DNA from: an uncultured Eubacteriales bacterium
GTDB lineage: Bacteria > Bacillota > Clostridia > Lachnospirales > Lachnospiraceae
DNA: 64,000 bases
Direction of reading: 5' to 3'
Assembly: GCA_900545225.1 (NCBI GenBank)
Contig: UQXZ01000003.1
Coordinates: 1-64,000 of the forward strand
Position numbers and translations under genes: made by a program
The notes under the pieces: generated by a model
Told to the model about the DNA's origin: nothing
The model's database searches: none
What the model saw: the letters and a program-made list of their open reading frames with translations, nothing else
Part shown: piece after piece, positions 16,320 to 24,483 of the stretch
Numbering within the stretch: position 1 is the first letter of the stretch
Layout: each line of letters opens with the position of its first letter

Positions 16320-16631
16320 TTAGTCTATTGTATTACCAGTCTTCTTTGAAAAACGTACTTTCTTACCATCTTCAATTCTGAATCCAACTTTAGTAGGTTC
16401 TCCATCAACTACAAGTACTACATTAGAGATGTTAAGAGGAGCTTCGACAGTTACGATTCCGCCTGTTGTATTAGCTGAGCTTGGCTTAGCATGCTTCTTA
16501 ATAAGATTGATGCCTTCAACTACTACTGAGCTTGTCTTAGCCTTAACTTCGAGAACTTTACCCTGCTTACCCTTATCTTTACCGGCGATAACCTTAACTG
16601 TATCGCCTTTCTTAATCTTTAACGCTGACAT
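16320..16631 (-). CDS. rplX: 50S ribosomal protein L24
   Basis: 103 aa, KOW domain at the N-terminus (IKKGDTVKVIAGKDKGKQGKVLEV). One of the two proteins that start 50S assembly. The GGAGG site is 11 nt before the ATG, rather far. Confidence 0.98.
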   Translation of the reverse strand: MSALKIKKGDTVKVIAGKDKGKQGKVLEVKAKTSSVVVEGINLIKKHAKPSSANTTGGIVTVEAPLNISNVVLVVDGEPTKVGFRIEDGKKVRFSKKTGNTID

Positions 16632-16647
16632 GTATAAAGTGCCTCCT

Positions 16648-17016
16648 TTATAAAACTTCAGGTGCTAAAGAAACGATCTTCATGAACTGACGATTTCTTA
16701 ATTCTCTAGCAACTGGTCCAAAAATACGTGTTCCTACCGGAGTCTTGTCATCCTGAATAAGCACTGCAGCGTTCTCATCGAATCTGATATAAGAACCGTC
16801 CTTACGACGAGTTTCTTTAACTGTACGAACAACTACAGCCTTAACCACGTCACCTTTGCTTACAACGCCGCCTGGTGTTGCTTCCTTAACTGAAGCAATA
16901 ATAACATCACCAATTCTTGCATATCTCTTGCTTGGTCCACCCATAACGCGAATGCAAAGGATTTCCTTGGCACCTGTATTGTCGGCAACCTTGAGTCTGG
17001 TTTCCTGTTGTACCAT
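16648..17016 (-). CDS. rplN: 50S ribosomal protein L14
   Basis: 122 aa. VQQETRLKVADNTGAKEILCIRVMGG at the start and IFGPVARELR near the end. L14 forms a bridge to 16S rRNA helix 14 and is a docking site for silencing factor RsfS. Confidence 0.98.
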   Translation of the reverse strand: MVQQETRLKVADNTGAKEILCIRVMGGPSKRYARIGDVIIASVKEATPGGVVSKGDVVKAVVVRTVKETRRKDGSYIRFDENAAVLIQDDKTPVGTRIFGPVARELRNRQFMKIVSLAPEVL

Positions 17017-17046
17017 TATAATACTCCTTTCAGTATATAAATATAA

Positions 17047-17301
17047 TTACTGCGCCTTTTTGATAATGCTAACCAAACGCCATCTCTTATCTTTTGAAAG
17101 AGGTCTTGTTTCCATTACTTTAACAACATCGCCTACAGAGCAAACATTTTCTTCATCATGAGCCTTGAGCTTGTATGTTCTCTTAACTGTTTTCTTGTAA
17201 AGAGGATGCTGTACGTTATCTTCTACTGCTACAACGATAGTCTTATCCATTTTATCGCTGATAACTCTTCCAGTACGTGTTTTTCTTAAATTTCTCTCCA
17301 C
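17047..17301 (-). CDS. rpsQ: 30S ribosomal protein S17
   Basis: 84 aa, GTG start (17301) with GGAGGAG 7-9 nt upstream. OB fold: RNLRKTRTGRVISDKMDKTIVV and YKLKAHDEENVCSVGDVVKVMETRPLSKDKRW. Confidence 0.97.
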   Translation of the reverse strand: MERNLRKTRTGRVISDKMDKTIVVAVEDNVQHPLYKKTVKRTYKLKAHDEENVCSVGDVVKVMETRPLSKDKRWRLVSIIKKAQ

Positions 17302-17315
17302 GATGTATCTCCTCC

Positions 17316-17522
17316 TTATGCGTTAGCTTTTTTTTCAACGATAACAGTCTGAATTCTTGCAATGTTCTTCTTTACAACCGAAATTCTTCCTGTGTTCTCT
17401 AACTGATTTGTTGCATTCTGGAATCTGAGATTGAAAAGTTCTTTCTTTGCAGCTACTAATTCCTCAGACAATTCTTCGTTTGTCTTCTTTCTTAAATCTT
17501 CTAAATATTCATTAGTTTTCAC
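17316..17522 (-). CDS. rpmC: 50S ribosomal protein L29
   Basis: 68 aa from the GTG at 17522, which reads (M)KTNEYLEDLRKKTNEELSEEL, the usual L29 start; AAGGCGG lies 8 nt before it inside the rplP end. The gene overlaps rplP by 11 bp. A longer in-frame start at 17549 lies inside rplP and is less likely. Two antiparallel helices near the exit tunnel. Confidence 0.95.
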   Translation of the reverse strand: MKTNEYLEDLRKKTNEELSEELVAAKKELFNLRFQNATNQLENTGRISVVKKNIARIQTVIVEKKANA

Positions 17523-17949
17523 TGTTATCACCGCCTTCGAAATCTGCACGAGATACTATCTTGCACTTGCAAGGAAGCTTATGCATAGCGAGACGAAGAG
17601 CTTCTCTGGCTCTTGCCTCCTCTACGCCCTTAATCTCAAACATAACGCGACCAGTTTTTACAACTGCAACCCAATATTCAACGTTACCTTTACCTTTACC
17701 CATACGAACACCAATAGGCTTACCTGTTACTGGTTTGTCAGGGAAAATCTTAATGTATACTTCACCGCCACGCTTTGTGTAACGAGTCATAGCTACTCGG
17801 GCAGCCTCAATCTGATTAGCACGGATCCAACATGGTTCCATTGCTACGATACCATAATCACCATGTGTAAGCTTGTTACCTCTTGCAGCTTTACCAGCCA
17901 TAGAGCCACGGAACTGCTTTCTATGCTTTACTCTCTTTGGTAATAACAT
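17512..17949 (-). CDS. rplP: 50S ribosomal protein L16
   Basis: 145 aa. MLLPKRVKHRKQFRG, GDYGIVAMEPCWIRANQIEAARVAMTR and PDKPVTGKPIGVRMGKGKGNVE identify it; it helps place A-site tRNA. Begins with a TAATG overlap with rpsC and overlaps rpmC at its end. The C-terminal DFEGGDNSEN runs past the usual end of L16 and carries the next gene's binding site. Confidence 0.98.
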   Translation of the reverse strand: MLLPKRVKHRKQFRGSMAGKAARGNKLTHGDYGIVAMEPCWIRANQIEAARVAMTRYTKRGGEVYIKIFPDKPVTGKPIGVRMGKGKGNVEYWVAVVKTGRVMFEIKGVEEARAREALRLAMHKLPCKCKIVSRADFEGGDNSEN

Positions 17950-18620
17950 TATTGTTCGCTCCCTTCTTTCTTAGTATTAGCCTTTCTTGCAGGTAAAACT
18001 TCGCCGTTATAAATCCAAACCTTAACGCCTACTTTACCGTAAGTTGTATCTGCTTCAGCAAAACCATAATCAATATCAGCACGAAGTGTCTGAAGTGGAA
18101 TTGTGCCTTCTGAGTAGAATTCTGTACGAGCCATATCAGCACCACCAAGACGACCTGAACAGCTTGTCTTGATACCCTTAGCGCCGTTCTTCATTGCTCT
18201 GTTCATGCAAGATTTCATTGCTCTTCTGAATGAAACACGCTCTTCAAGCTGCTTAGCGATGTTCTCAGCTACTAACTGAGCATCCTTTTCAGCTCTCTTA
18301 ACTTCCTTAACATCAATAGAGATCTTCTCAGCAGCTGAAAGCTTTTCAACCTGCTTCTTAAGAGCATCAATTTCAGCTCCACCCTTACCAATTACAACAC
18401 CTGGCTTTGAAGCGTGGATTGTGATTTTAAGCTTGTTTGAAACTCTTTCTATTTCTATCTTAGATACTCCTGCAGCAAAAGTCTTCTTCTTGAGGAATTT
18501 TCTGATGTTGTAATCTTCAACGAGAACATCACCGAAATTCTTGTTGTCAACATACCACTTTGAATCCCAATCCTTGATAATGCCGACTCTTAAGCCATGA
18601 GGATTAACTTTCTGTCCCAT
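17949..18620 (-). CDS. rpsC: 30S ribosomal protein S3
   Basis: 223 aa. GQKVNPHGLRVGIIKDWDSKWY starts it; the KH domain holds IHASKPGVVIGKGGAEIDALKK; the C-terminal domain GCKGI-like region reads KGIKTSCSGRLGGADMARTEFYSEG. Part of the mRNA entry channel. Confidence 0.98.
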   Translation of the reverse strand: MGQKVNPHGLRVGIIKDWDSKWYVDNKNFGDVLVEDYNIRKFLKKKTFAAGVSKIEIERVSNKLKITIHASKPGVVIGKGGAEIDALKKQVEKLSAAEKISIDVKEVKRAEKDAQLVAENIAKQLEERVSFRRAMKSCMNRAMKNGAKGIKTSCSGRLGGADMARTEFYSEGTIPLQTLRADIDYGFAEADTTYGKVGVKVWIYNGEVLPARKANTKKEGSEQ

Positions 18621-18636
18621 TTATATCTCCTTTCGA

Positions 18637-19023
18637 TTATCTTTCGTTGAGTACAACTGTAATGTGACTTGTACGCTTTTCGATTCTGTATGCTCTACCC
18701 TGTGCTCTAGGCTGAATTCTCTTCATTGTAGGGCCCTTGTTTGCGTAGCATTCCTCAACATAAAGATTACGAATATCCATTCCGTTGTTATTCTCTGCAT
18801 TTGCCATAGCGGAACGAATAAGCTTTGCTATTAATGATGATGCATATCTTGGGTTATATGAAACGATTGCAAGTGCCTCTTCTACACCCTTGCCTCTGAT
18901 TGCATCGAGTACGAAGCAAGCCTTCTGAACCGAAACTCTAGCGTAAGATAACTTAGCGCTTGGTCTCGTATCCATAACAGCATTTCTTTCTCTCTTGATT
19001 TGTGATCTATGTCCTTTAGCCAT
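18637..19023 (-). CDS. rplV: 50S ribosomal protein L22
   Basis: 128 aa. ARVSVQKACFVLDAIRGKGVEEA, then the extended tunnel hairpin around GPTMKRIQPRAQGRAYRIEKRTSHITV. GGAGG is 12 nt before the ATG. Confidence 0.98.
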   Translation of the reverse strand: MAKGHRSQIKRERNAVMDTRPSAKLSYARVSVQKACFVLDAIRGKGVEEALAIVSYNPRYASSLIAKLIRSAMANAENNNGMDIRNLYVEECYANKGPTMKRIQPRAQGRAYRIEKRTSHITVVLNER

Positions 19024-19046
19024 AATGGATAAATGCCTCCTTCCGC

Positions 19047-19322
19047 TTATCTAGATTTCTTTTCGTTTTTGCCGTGTCCTCTGTAAGTTCTTGTGCTTAC
19101 AAATTCTCCGAGCTTATGTCCAACCATATCTTCTGTAACATATACAGGTACATGCTTTCTTCCGTCATATACAGCAATTGTATGTCCAACCATTATAGGG
19201 AAAATAGTAGAACGACGTGACCATGTTTTAATTACCTGCTTATCACCTGAAGCTTCCATTGCTTCAACCTTCTTTAATAAGCTTTCGTCAGCGAATGGTC
19301 CTTTTTTTAATGAACGAGCCAT
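19047..19322 (-). CDS. rpsS: 30S ribosomal protein S19
   Basis: 91 aa. ARSLKKGPFADESLLKKVE and KTWSRRSTIFPIMVGHTIAVYDGRKHVPVYVTEDMVGHKLGEF are diagnostic. Binds 16S rRNA in the head together with S13. Confidence 0.98.
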   Translation of the reverse strand: MARSLKKGPFADESLLKKVEAMEASGDKQVIKTWSRRSTIFPIMVGHTIAVYDGRKHVPVYVTEDMVGHKLGEFVSTRTYRGHGKNEKKSR

Positions 19323-19342
19323 GAAACTACCTTCCTTTCTTA

Positions 19343-20185
19343 TTACTTAAACGCTTTTCCGTCTCTTCTTCTTATAATAAGCTTATTAGACTTATTATTC
19401 TTCTTACGTGTCTTAAGTCCTAATGCAGGCTTGCCCCATGGAGTCATTGGACCAGCATGTCCGATAGGTGCCTTACCTTCACCACCACCATGTGGATGGT
19501 CGTTAGGGTTCATAACAGAACCACGAACTGTAGGTCTGATACCCATATGTCTCTTTCTACCGGCCTTACCGATATTGATAAGACTATGATCTCCGTTACC
19601 AACCTCACCGATTGTTGCACGACATACAGCAAGAACCATTCTCATTTCGCCTGAAGGAAGTCTGAGTGTTGCATACTTACCTTCCTTAGCCATAAGCTGA
19701 GCGCTAAGACCTGCAGATCTAACTAACTGAGCACCTCTACCTGGGTAAAGCTCGATGTTGTGGATCTCTGTACCTACTGGAATGTTCTCAAGTGGTAAGC
19801 AGTTACCTACGCTGATTTCAGCTTCAGGTCCGTTCATAACTACCATACCATCTGTAAGTCCCTTAGGAGCGATGATGTATGACTTTGTACCGTCTTCGTA
19901 GCAGATTAAAGCGATGTTAGCTGTTCTGTTTGGATCGTATTCGATACCGATAACCTTTGCAGCCATGCCGTCTTTATTTCTCTTGAAATCGATAAGTCTG
20001 TATTTCTGTCTGTTTCCACCACCACGATGTCTAACAGTGATTTTACCCTGGTTGTTACGACCAGCATGCTTCTTCTGAGAAGTTAAAAGTGACTTTTCTG
20101 GCTTCTTCTTTGTGATTTCTGAGAAATCTGAGCCTGTCATGTGTCTTCTTGAAGGTGTATATGGTGTATACTTCTTAATTCCCAT
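19343..20185 (-). CDS. rplB: 50S ribosomal protein L2
   Basis: 280 aa. HRGGGNRQKYRLIDFKRNK early, and the peptidyl-transferase-proximal VRGSVMNPNDHPHGGGEGKAPIGH with its conserved His near residue 232. Preceded by a 98-bp spacer with a perfect 10-bp hairpin. Confidence 0.98.
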   Translation of the reverse strand: MGIKKYTPYTPSRRHMTGSDFSEITKKKPEKSLLTSQKKHAGRNNQGKITVRHRGGGNRQKYRLIDFKRNKDGMAAKVIGIEYDPNRTANIALICYEDGTKSYIIAPKGLTDGMVVMNGPEAEISVGNCLPLENIPVGTEIHNIELYPGRGAQLVRSAGLSAQLMAKEGKYATLRLPSGEMRMVLAVCRATIGEVGNGDHSLINIGKAGRKRHMGIRPTVRGSVMNPNDHPHGGGEGKAPIGHAGPMTPWGKPALGLKTRKKNNKSNKLIIRRRDGKAFK

Positions 20186-20244
20186 GAGGAACTCCTTTCA
20201 AATTAACGTACAATATTGTTTTCTGTGCGTCTTGTATTTTATTT

Positions 20245-20275
20245 GGTAAATAATCAAACGATCTTATTATTTACC
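20245..20275 (-). promoter_or_regulatory. hairpin in the rplW-rplB spacer
   Basis: GGTAAATAAT (20245-20254) and ATTATTTACC (20266-20275) are perfect 10-bp inverted repeats with an 11-nt loop. No U run follows on the minus strand, so not a terminator; it may be an RNA processing or stability element. Confidence 0.5.
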
Positions 20276-20283
20276 GGTTTTAA

Positions 20284-20583
20284 TTAAAGGTTTTCGAATA
20301 ACTCGATATCCTTGCTGTCTGCTGTAAGCTTAACGATTGCTTTCTTCTTGTTTGGTGTAACACCGAACTTGTAGCCTCTTCTCTTCTTCTTACCATCAAG
20401 GTTAAGAGTGTTTACGCTTGCAACCTTAACGCCGTCGAACATTTTCTCAACAGCTTCTTTGATCATTGACTTATTAGCATCTGTATGAACATAGAATGTG
20501 TATGTCTTCTGAGCCATTGCATTCATTGACTGCTCTGTGATTACAGGCTTAATAATTACATCATAATACTGAACATTAGCCAT
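20284..20583 (-). CDS. rplW: 50S ribosomal protein L23
   Basis: 99 aa. YYDVIIKPVITEQSMNAMAQKTYTFYVHTDANKSMIKEAVE and VNTLNLDGKKKRRGYK; docking site for trigger factor and SRP at the exit tunnel. Its ATG overlaps the rplD stop by one base. Confidence 0.98.
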   Translation of the reverse strand: MANVQYYDVIIKPVITEQSMNAMAQKTYTFYVHTDANKSMIKEAVEKMFDGVKVASVNTLNLDGKKKRRGYKFGVTPNKKKAIVKLTADSKDIELFENL

Positions 20584-21203
20584 TATGCATACACCTCCTG
20601 AATCTTCTTTAAAGCTTCTGTTGTAGCGATAACCTTATCGTACTTAAGAACCTCATATGCATTAATAGAATCTGTTGTAATAACCTTTACATTCTTAAGA
20701 TTTCTACTTGAAAGAATTACATTCTCATTGCTCTTCTCAAGGATAACTAATGCTGAATCAGCCTTTAAGTTAGCCATTGTCTTAACAACGCTCTTTGTCT
20801 TGATTTCTGGTAATTCAAATGAATCAAGAGCGATAAGATTGTTGTTCTGTACTTTATCTGTAAGAACTGAGAAAAGAGCTGCTCTCTTCTCCTTCTTATT
20901 CATCTTCTTGCTATAATCTCTTGGCTTTGGAGCGAATACGATTCCGCCGCCCTTCCACTGTGGTGCTCTGATAGATCCCTGTCTAGCATTACCTGTCCCC
21001 TTCTGCTTCCATGGCTTTTTACCGCCGCCAGAAACTTCTGAACGAGTAAGTGCACTCTGAGTACCCTGACGCTGTGCTGCTAAGTAATTAACAACATACA
21101 TGTGTACAAGGTTCTCTTTGATATCAGCACCGAAAACGATGTCGCTGAGTTCGATTGAACCAACTTCATTTCCTTCTATATTAAATACAGATATATTTGC
21201 CAT
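20583..21203 (-). CDS. rplD: 50S ribosomal protein L4
   Basis: 206 aa. The tunnel extension RQGTQSALTRSEVSGGGKKPWKQKGTGNARQGSIRAPQWKGGG is intact. In E. coli L4 binds the S10 leader to repress this operon; a leader able to fold is present here at 22401-22510. Confidence 0.98.
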   Translation of the reverse strand: MANISVFNIEGNEVGSIELSDIVFGADIKENLVHMYVVNYLAAQRQGTQSALTRSEVSGGGKKPWKQKGTGNARQGSIRAPQWKGGGIVFAPKPRDYSKKMNKKEKRAALFSVLTDKVQNNNLIALDSFELPEIKTKSVVKTMANLKADSALVILEKSNENVILSSRNLKNVKVITTDSINAYEVLKYDKVIATTEALKKIQEVYA

Positions 21204-21231
21204 CGTGTAATAGCCTCCTTTCTATTGGTAA

Positions 21232-21861
21232 TTAACCCTTAACTGACTCTTTAATTGTAACTAATGCCTTCTTTGGTCCTGGAACAGCCCCCTTTACAAG
21301 GATAAGTCCGTTTTCAGCATCAACTCTTACAATTTCAAGATTCTGGATTGTCTTCTTCTCAGCGCCCATATGTCCAGGCATCTTCTTTCCCTTTGGAACT
21401 CTACCTGGATAAGCTGCCATGGCATTAGCACCAGCATGTCTGTGGAACTTAGAACCGTGGCCCATAGGTCCTCTTGACTGACCATGTCTCTTAATAGCGC
21501 CCTGGTAACCTTTACCCTTAGAAGTAGCTGTTACGTCAATCTTGTCACCAGCCTCGAAGATCTCAACAGTGATTTCATCTCTTACTGAGTACTCTTCAGC
21601 GTTCTCAAGCTTGAACTCTCTAATATATCTCTTATAAGGTATCTCTGCTTTGTCAAAGTGTCCCTTAACAGGCTTTGTAACGAGCTTTTCTCTGATATCT
21701 TCGTAACCCACCTGGATTGCACTGTAACCGTCGTTCTCAACTGTCTTTACTTGTGTTACTACACAAGGTCCAGCCTGAAGAACAGTTACCGGGATTAATG
21801 TGCCATCTGCATCGAAAATCTGTGTCATTCCGACTTTAGTAGCTAAAATCGCTTTCTTCAT
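21232..21861 (-). CDS. rplC: 50S ribosomal protein L3
   Basis: 209 aa from the ATG at 21861 (GGAGG 7 nt upstream). KKAILATKVGMTQIFDADG begins it and GQSRGPMGHGSKFHRHAGANA is the loop near the peptidyl transferase centre. The frame runs 18 codons further upstream without a matching family sequence, so that extension is rejected. Confidence 0.98.
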   Translation of the reverse strand: MKKAILATKVGMTQIFDADGTLIPVTVLQAGPCVVTQVKTVENDGYSAIQVGYEDIREKLVTKPVKGHFDKAEIPYKRYIREFKLENAEEYSVRDEITVEIFEAGDKIDVTATSKGKGYQGAIKRHGQSRGPMGHGSKFHRHAGANAMAAYPGRVPKGKKMPGHMGAEKKTIQNLEIVRVDAENGLILVKGAVPGPKKALVTIKESVKG

Positions 21862-22039
21862 GATATTCCTCCAAAAATGTTTTTTATCTAAAGCTCTAAC
21901 AGCGGAAAAAAACATAGATAAACTATTCTGTTGGTTTTTTTCTTAATAGAGATCATTAGACCTTAGTAACTCCCGAGAGCAAGCTCTCGCGTGTCAGAAC
22001 ATAATATTCTGCGCCGTAGTCAAGTATCTGACCGTCAAA
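21862..22039 (-). promoter_or_regulatory. structured 178-bp spacer between rpsJ and rplC
   Basis: Unusually long for this operon. It holds a perfect 7-bp hairpin (CGAGAGC 21974-21980 with GCTCTCG 21983-21989) and, nearer rplC, AACAG/CTGTT arms around an ATAG/CTAT hairpin. There is no clear terminator or promoter. Possibly a second control point or processing site. Confidence 0.4.
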
Positions 22040-22354
22040 TCAATTCATTATCTTTAAGTTGATATCAACACCAACTGACATCTCTAATCTTGTAAGAGAA
22101 TCAATTGTCTTCTGTGAAGGTCTGATAACATCGATAAGTCTCTTGTGTGTTCTCTGCTCGAACTGCTCTCTAGAGTCTTTGTACTTATGTACAGCTCTAA
22201 GGATAGTTACAACTTCCTTCTTTGTTGGAAGTGGAACTGGTCCGCTTACCTCTGCTCCTGTCTTCTTTGCTGTCTCAACTATCTTCTTAGCTGCTGCATC
22301 AAGAAGCTGATGATCATAAGCCTTTAAGATAATTCTAATTTTCTGATTTGCCAT
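22040..22354 (-). CDS. rpsJ: 30S ribosomal protein S10 (NusE)
   Basis: 104 aa. QKIRIILKAYDHQLLDAAAKKIVETAKKTGAEVSGPVPLPTKKEVVTILRAVHKYKDSREQFE; it also binds NusB in antitermination. First gene of the operon, with AGGAGG 11 nt before the ATG and a leader of about 250 nt. Confidence 0.98.
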   Translation of the reverse strand: MANQKIRIILKAYDHQLLDAAAKKIVETAKKTGAEVSGPVPLPTKKEVVTILRAVHKYKDSREQFEQRTHKRLIDVIRPSQKTIDSLTRLEMSVGVDINLKIMN

Positions 22355-22400
22355 AAAAAAAGTCGCCTCCTATTCGCACTTTTACATTAGAAACTAAGTA

Positions 22401-22510
22401 CGACAAGCGGTGACTGTACACATTGCCACGTGTTTCATTATAGACTTTTAACAAAATCTTTTTGCACGGGCTCATCCTAATTGATAGATACTTGGTACAG
22501 TGACTTGTCG
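22401..22510 (-). promoter_or_regulatory. S10 operon leader hairpin
   Basis: In the RNA (minus strand) CGACAAG pairs with CTTGTCG (22504-22510 with 22401-22407) and CTGTAC with GTACAG (22495-22500 with 22414-22419), leaving a TCA/TCACCG internal loop. The long closed stem sits in the middle of the leader, where ribosomal protein feedback (L4 in E. coli) acts; the regulator here is unknown. Confidence 0.6.
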
Positions 22511-22614
22511 TCAGATTCATCGACATTCGCTCCCTACAAAAACCCAAAAGCATGCGTACCTGCATTGCAAATGGCAACCTTGTAGTTCATCGCTATCAAT
22601 GTCACAACTCGTTC

Positions 22615-22643
22615 AGTATACAATAGTTATAAAAACTGTGCAA
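22615..22643 (-). promoter_or_regulatory. promoter of the S10-spc-alpha operon
   Basis: Minus strand TTGCAC (22638-22643), exactly 17 bp, TATACT (22615-22620). The start would be near 22608. Confidence 0.85.
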
Positions 22644-23094
22644 TGTTTTTTTTGAGATACAAAAAAATTTACTGTTCTGTTAACCTTGTATTAATACAGT
22701 TTAAAATTATATAATGAGTCTCGATATTTATATGACAGTTTATATAACAAATCCACGGCAAATAAATTATGGATTTTTATATGTACTGATTCATTATATT
22801 ATATAGGAAGAAATATATATAGTATTCTTTAAATATTACATGGAAAAATCTGAATTAATTTTCTTTACACGTTTATGAAAAATAATTCACCTGCAATATT
22901 CTGTAAATATGGCGGGAAGAATTATATAAGACTCTGTATATTATTATGCAATGAATTGTTTTTATTCACTGCACATTATATATAGAAGAAACTAAATACA
23001 TTCGATGAAATATATACGCATATATGATATTCATATACGGTATTATTATAAAAGAAATTGTTTAAAGTAATGTTAGCTATTTATTGCTACAGTA

Positions 23095-23174
23095 GTTAAT
23101 TTATCGTTATGTCGGTTAACTTATTGTTACGTAAGTTAAGTTATCGTCACGCCGGTTAACTTGTTGTTCATTTT
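23095..23174. repeat. four tandem 20-bp degenerate repeats
   Basis: Units start at 23095, 23115, 23135 and 23155, each opening with GTTAA and carrying TTATYGTYAYG-like sequence (first unit GTTAATTTATCGTTATGTCG, second GTTAACTTATTGTTACGTAA). The last unit degenerates into the leader of the gene at 23187, only 13 bp before its start codon. Confidence 0.8.
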
Positions 23175-23186
23175 ACGGAGATAGTT

Positions 23187-24119
23187 ATGTTTATTGCAAA
23201 TCGTTGGAAAGATTATGAAGTAATTGATACTTCAAATGGAGAAAAACTTGAATATTGGGGCGACTATAAGCTCGTTCGTCCGGACCCTCAGGTAATCTGG
23301 AATACAAAGAGAGATAAATCATGGAAGAATATCAATGCACACTACCACAGAAGTGAAAAAGGCGGCGGTAACTGGGAATTCTTTGACCTTCCTGATGTAT
23401 GGCAGATCAAGTACAACCTTCCGGAAATTTCAAATCCACTTGTTTTCAATTTAAAGCCTTTCAGCTTTAAGCATACAGGTGTATTTCCTGAGCAGGCTAC
23501 TAACTGGGACTGGATGTCTAATCTTATAAAAAATGCAGGCAGACCTATTAAGGTTCTTAACCTTTTTGCATACACTGGCGGCGCTACAATCAGCTGTGCC
23601 GCTGCAGGCGCTTCTGTTACTCATGTAGACGCATCTAAGGGTATGGTTACATGGGCAAAGGAAAATGCCGTATCAAGTAAGCTTGGTGATGCACCTATCC
23701 GCTGGATCGTTGATGACTGCGTAAAGTTCGTTGAACGTGAAATCAGAAGAGGAAATGTTTACGATGCCATCATCATGGATCCTCCTTCATACGGCAGAGG
23801 TCCAAAGGGCGAAATTTGGAAGATTGAGGAGAAAATATTTGACCTTATCGAATTATGTTCAAAGGTATTATCAGATAATCCTCTTTTCTACCTTATTAAT
23901 TCATATACAACAGGTCTTCAGTCATCTGTTATGTCATTTATGCTTAGTACCGCCCTCTCACACAGAACAGGCCATAAGATAGAGACATGCAGCGAGTATC
24001 CATATATTTACAAAATTGATAACTGGAAAATAAGCGCAGATGAAATCGGACTTCCTATCACAAAGACAAATCAGTTCTTACCTTGTGGTGCAAGCTGTCG
24101 TGGTGAATTCAATAAATAA
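23187..24119 (+). CDS. class I SAM-dependent methyltransferase, RlmI/RlmK-like (COG1092)
   Basis: 310 aa. The Rossmann methyltransferase domain starts near residue 118 with motif I VLNLFAYTGGATISCAAAGA, acidic loop THVDASKGMVTWAKENA, and motif IV IMDPPSYGRG (DPP-S/F-Y), the pattern of 23S rRNA cytosine/guanine methyltransferases. The N-terminal 110 residues lack a recognisable PUA domain. Its substrate is most likely rRNA but this is inferred. Good CGGAG site; single-gene unit ended by a strong terminator. Confidence 0.85.
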   Translation: MFIANRWKDYEVIDTSNGEKLEYWGDYKLVRPDPQVIWNTKRDKSWKNINAHYHRSEKGGGNWEFFDLPDVWQIKYNLPEISNPLVFNLKPFSFKHTGVFPEQATNWDWMSNLIKNAGRPIKVLNLFAYTGGATISCAAAGASVTHVDASKGMVTWAKENAVSSKLGDAPIRWIVDDCVKFVEREIRRGNVYDAIIMDPPSYGRGPKGEIWKIEEKIFDLIELCSKVLSDNPLFYLINSYTTGLQSSVMSFMLSTALSHRTGHKIETCSEYPYIYKIDNWKISADEIGLPITKTNQFLPCGASCRGEFNK

Positions 24120-24483
24120 GAACTTCTCTTTAATATAAGGTGAAGCATAAATATAAACTGCTGTGTTATATTGAAAATATAAGTATAAATAAGTAAAAAC
24201 CTTCATTATGTGAAAGGTAATATCTGATTGAGTTAAATATATCAGCCAGATATGCCTTTCATATGTGAAGGTTTTTTTATTGGACTTTATTATGGATATT
24301 TATTGTTATTGGGTTATTTATTTGTATTTAACAGGTACTTTACCTGCTAATAACAGTCTGGTATTGAGCATTATTCGTATCTGATAGATATTTATAATGC
24401 TTTTTATCTTGTGTGTGTATTTAGTTGTGACATGCTTATATTTAATGCGTGATATTTTTATTATAGTTATTATATTCCCAGGT
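24120..24483. other. convergent intergenic region
   Basis: Contains the terminator at 24195-24279 and, at 24332-24346, a small CAGGTA-CTT-TACCTG palindrome. No gene seen. Confidence 0.6.
24195..24279. terminator. bidirectional terminator
   Basis: Long stem: AACCTTCA and TGAAAGG on the left pair with CCTTTCA and TGAAGGTT on the right, extended inside by ATATCTG/CAGATAT. T7 follows on + and T5 on -, so it serves the methyltransferase and the VaFE protein gene. Confidence 0.88.

Larger units (their letters stand above)
22355..23186. other. intergenic region between the S10 operon and the methyltransferase gene
   Basis: Holds the S10 leader (to about 22608), the S10 promoter (22615-22643), then about 450 bp of AT-rich sequence in which I see nothing until a tandem repeat array at 23095-23174 next to the methyltransferase gene. 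Confidence 0.7.

Noticed and set aside
22335..22577. 80-codon open frame on the minus strand in the S10 leader
   Set aside because: It overlaps the structured leader, has no ribosome binding site and resembles no known protein; it runs into the rpsJ start.
23095..23174. CRISPR-like array
   Set aside because: The repeats are contiguous with no spacers and are only 20 bp and degenerate.
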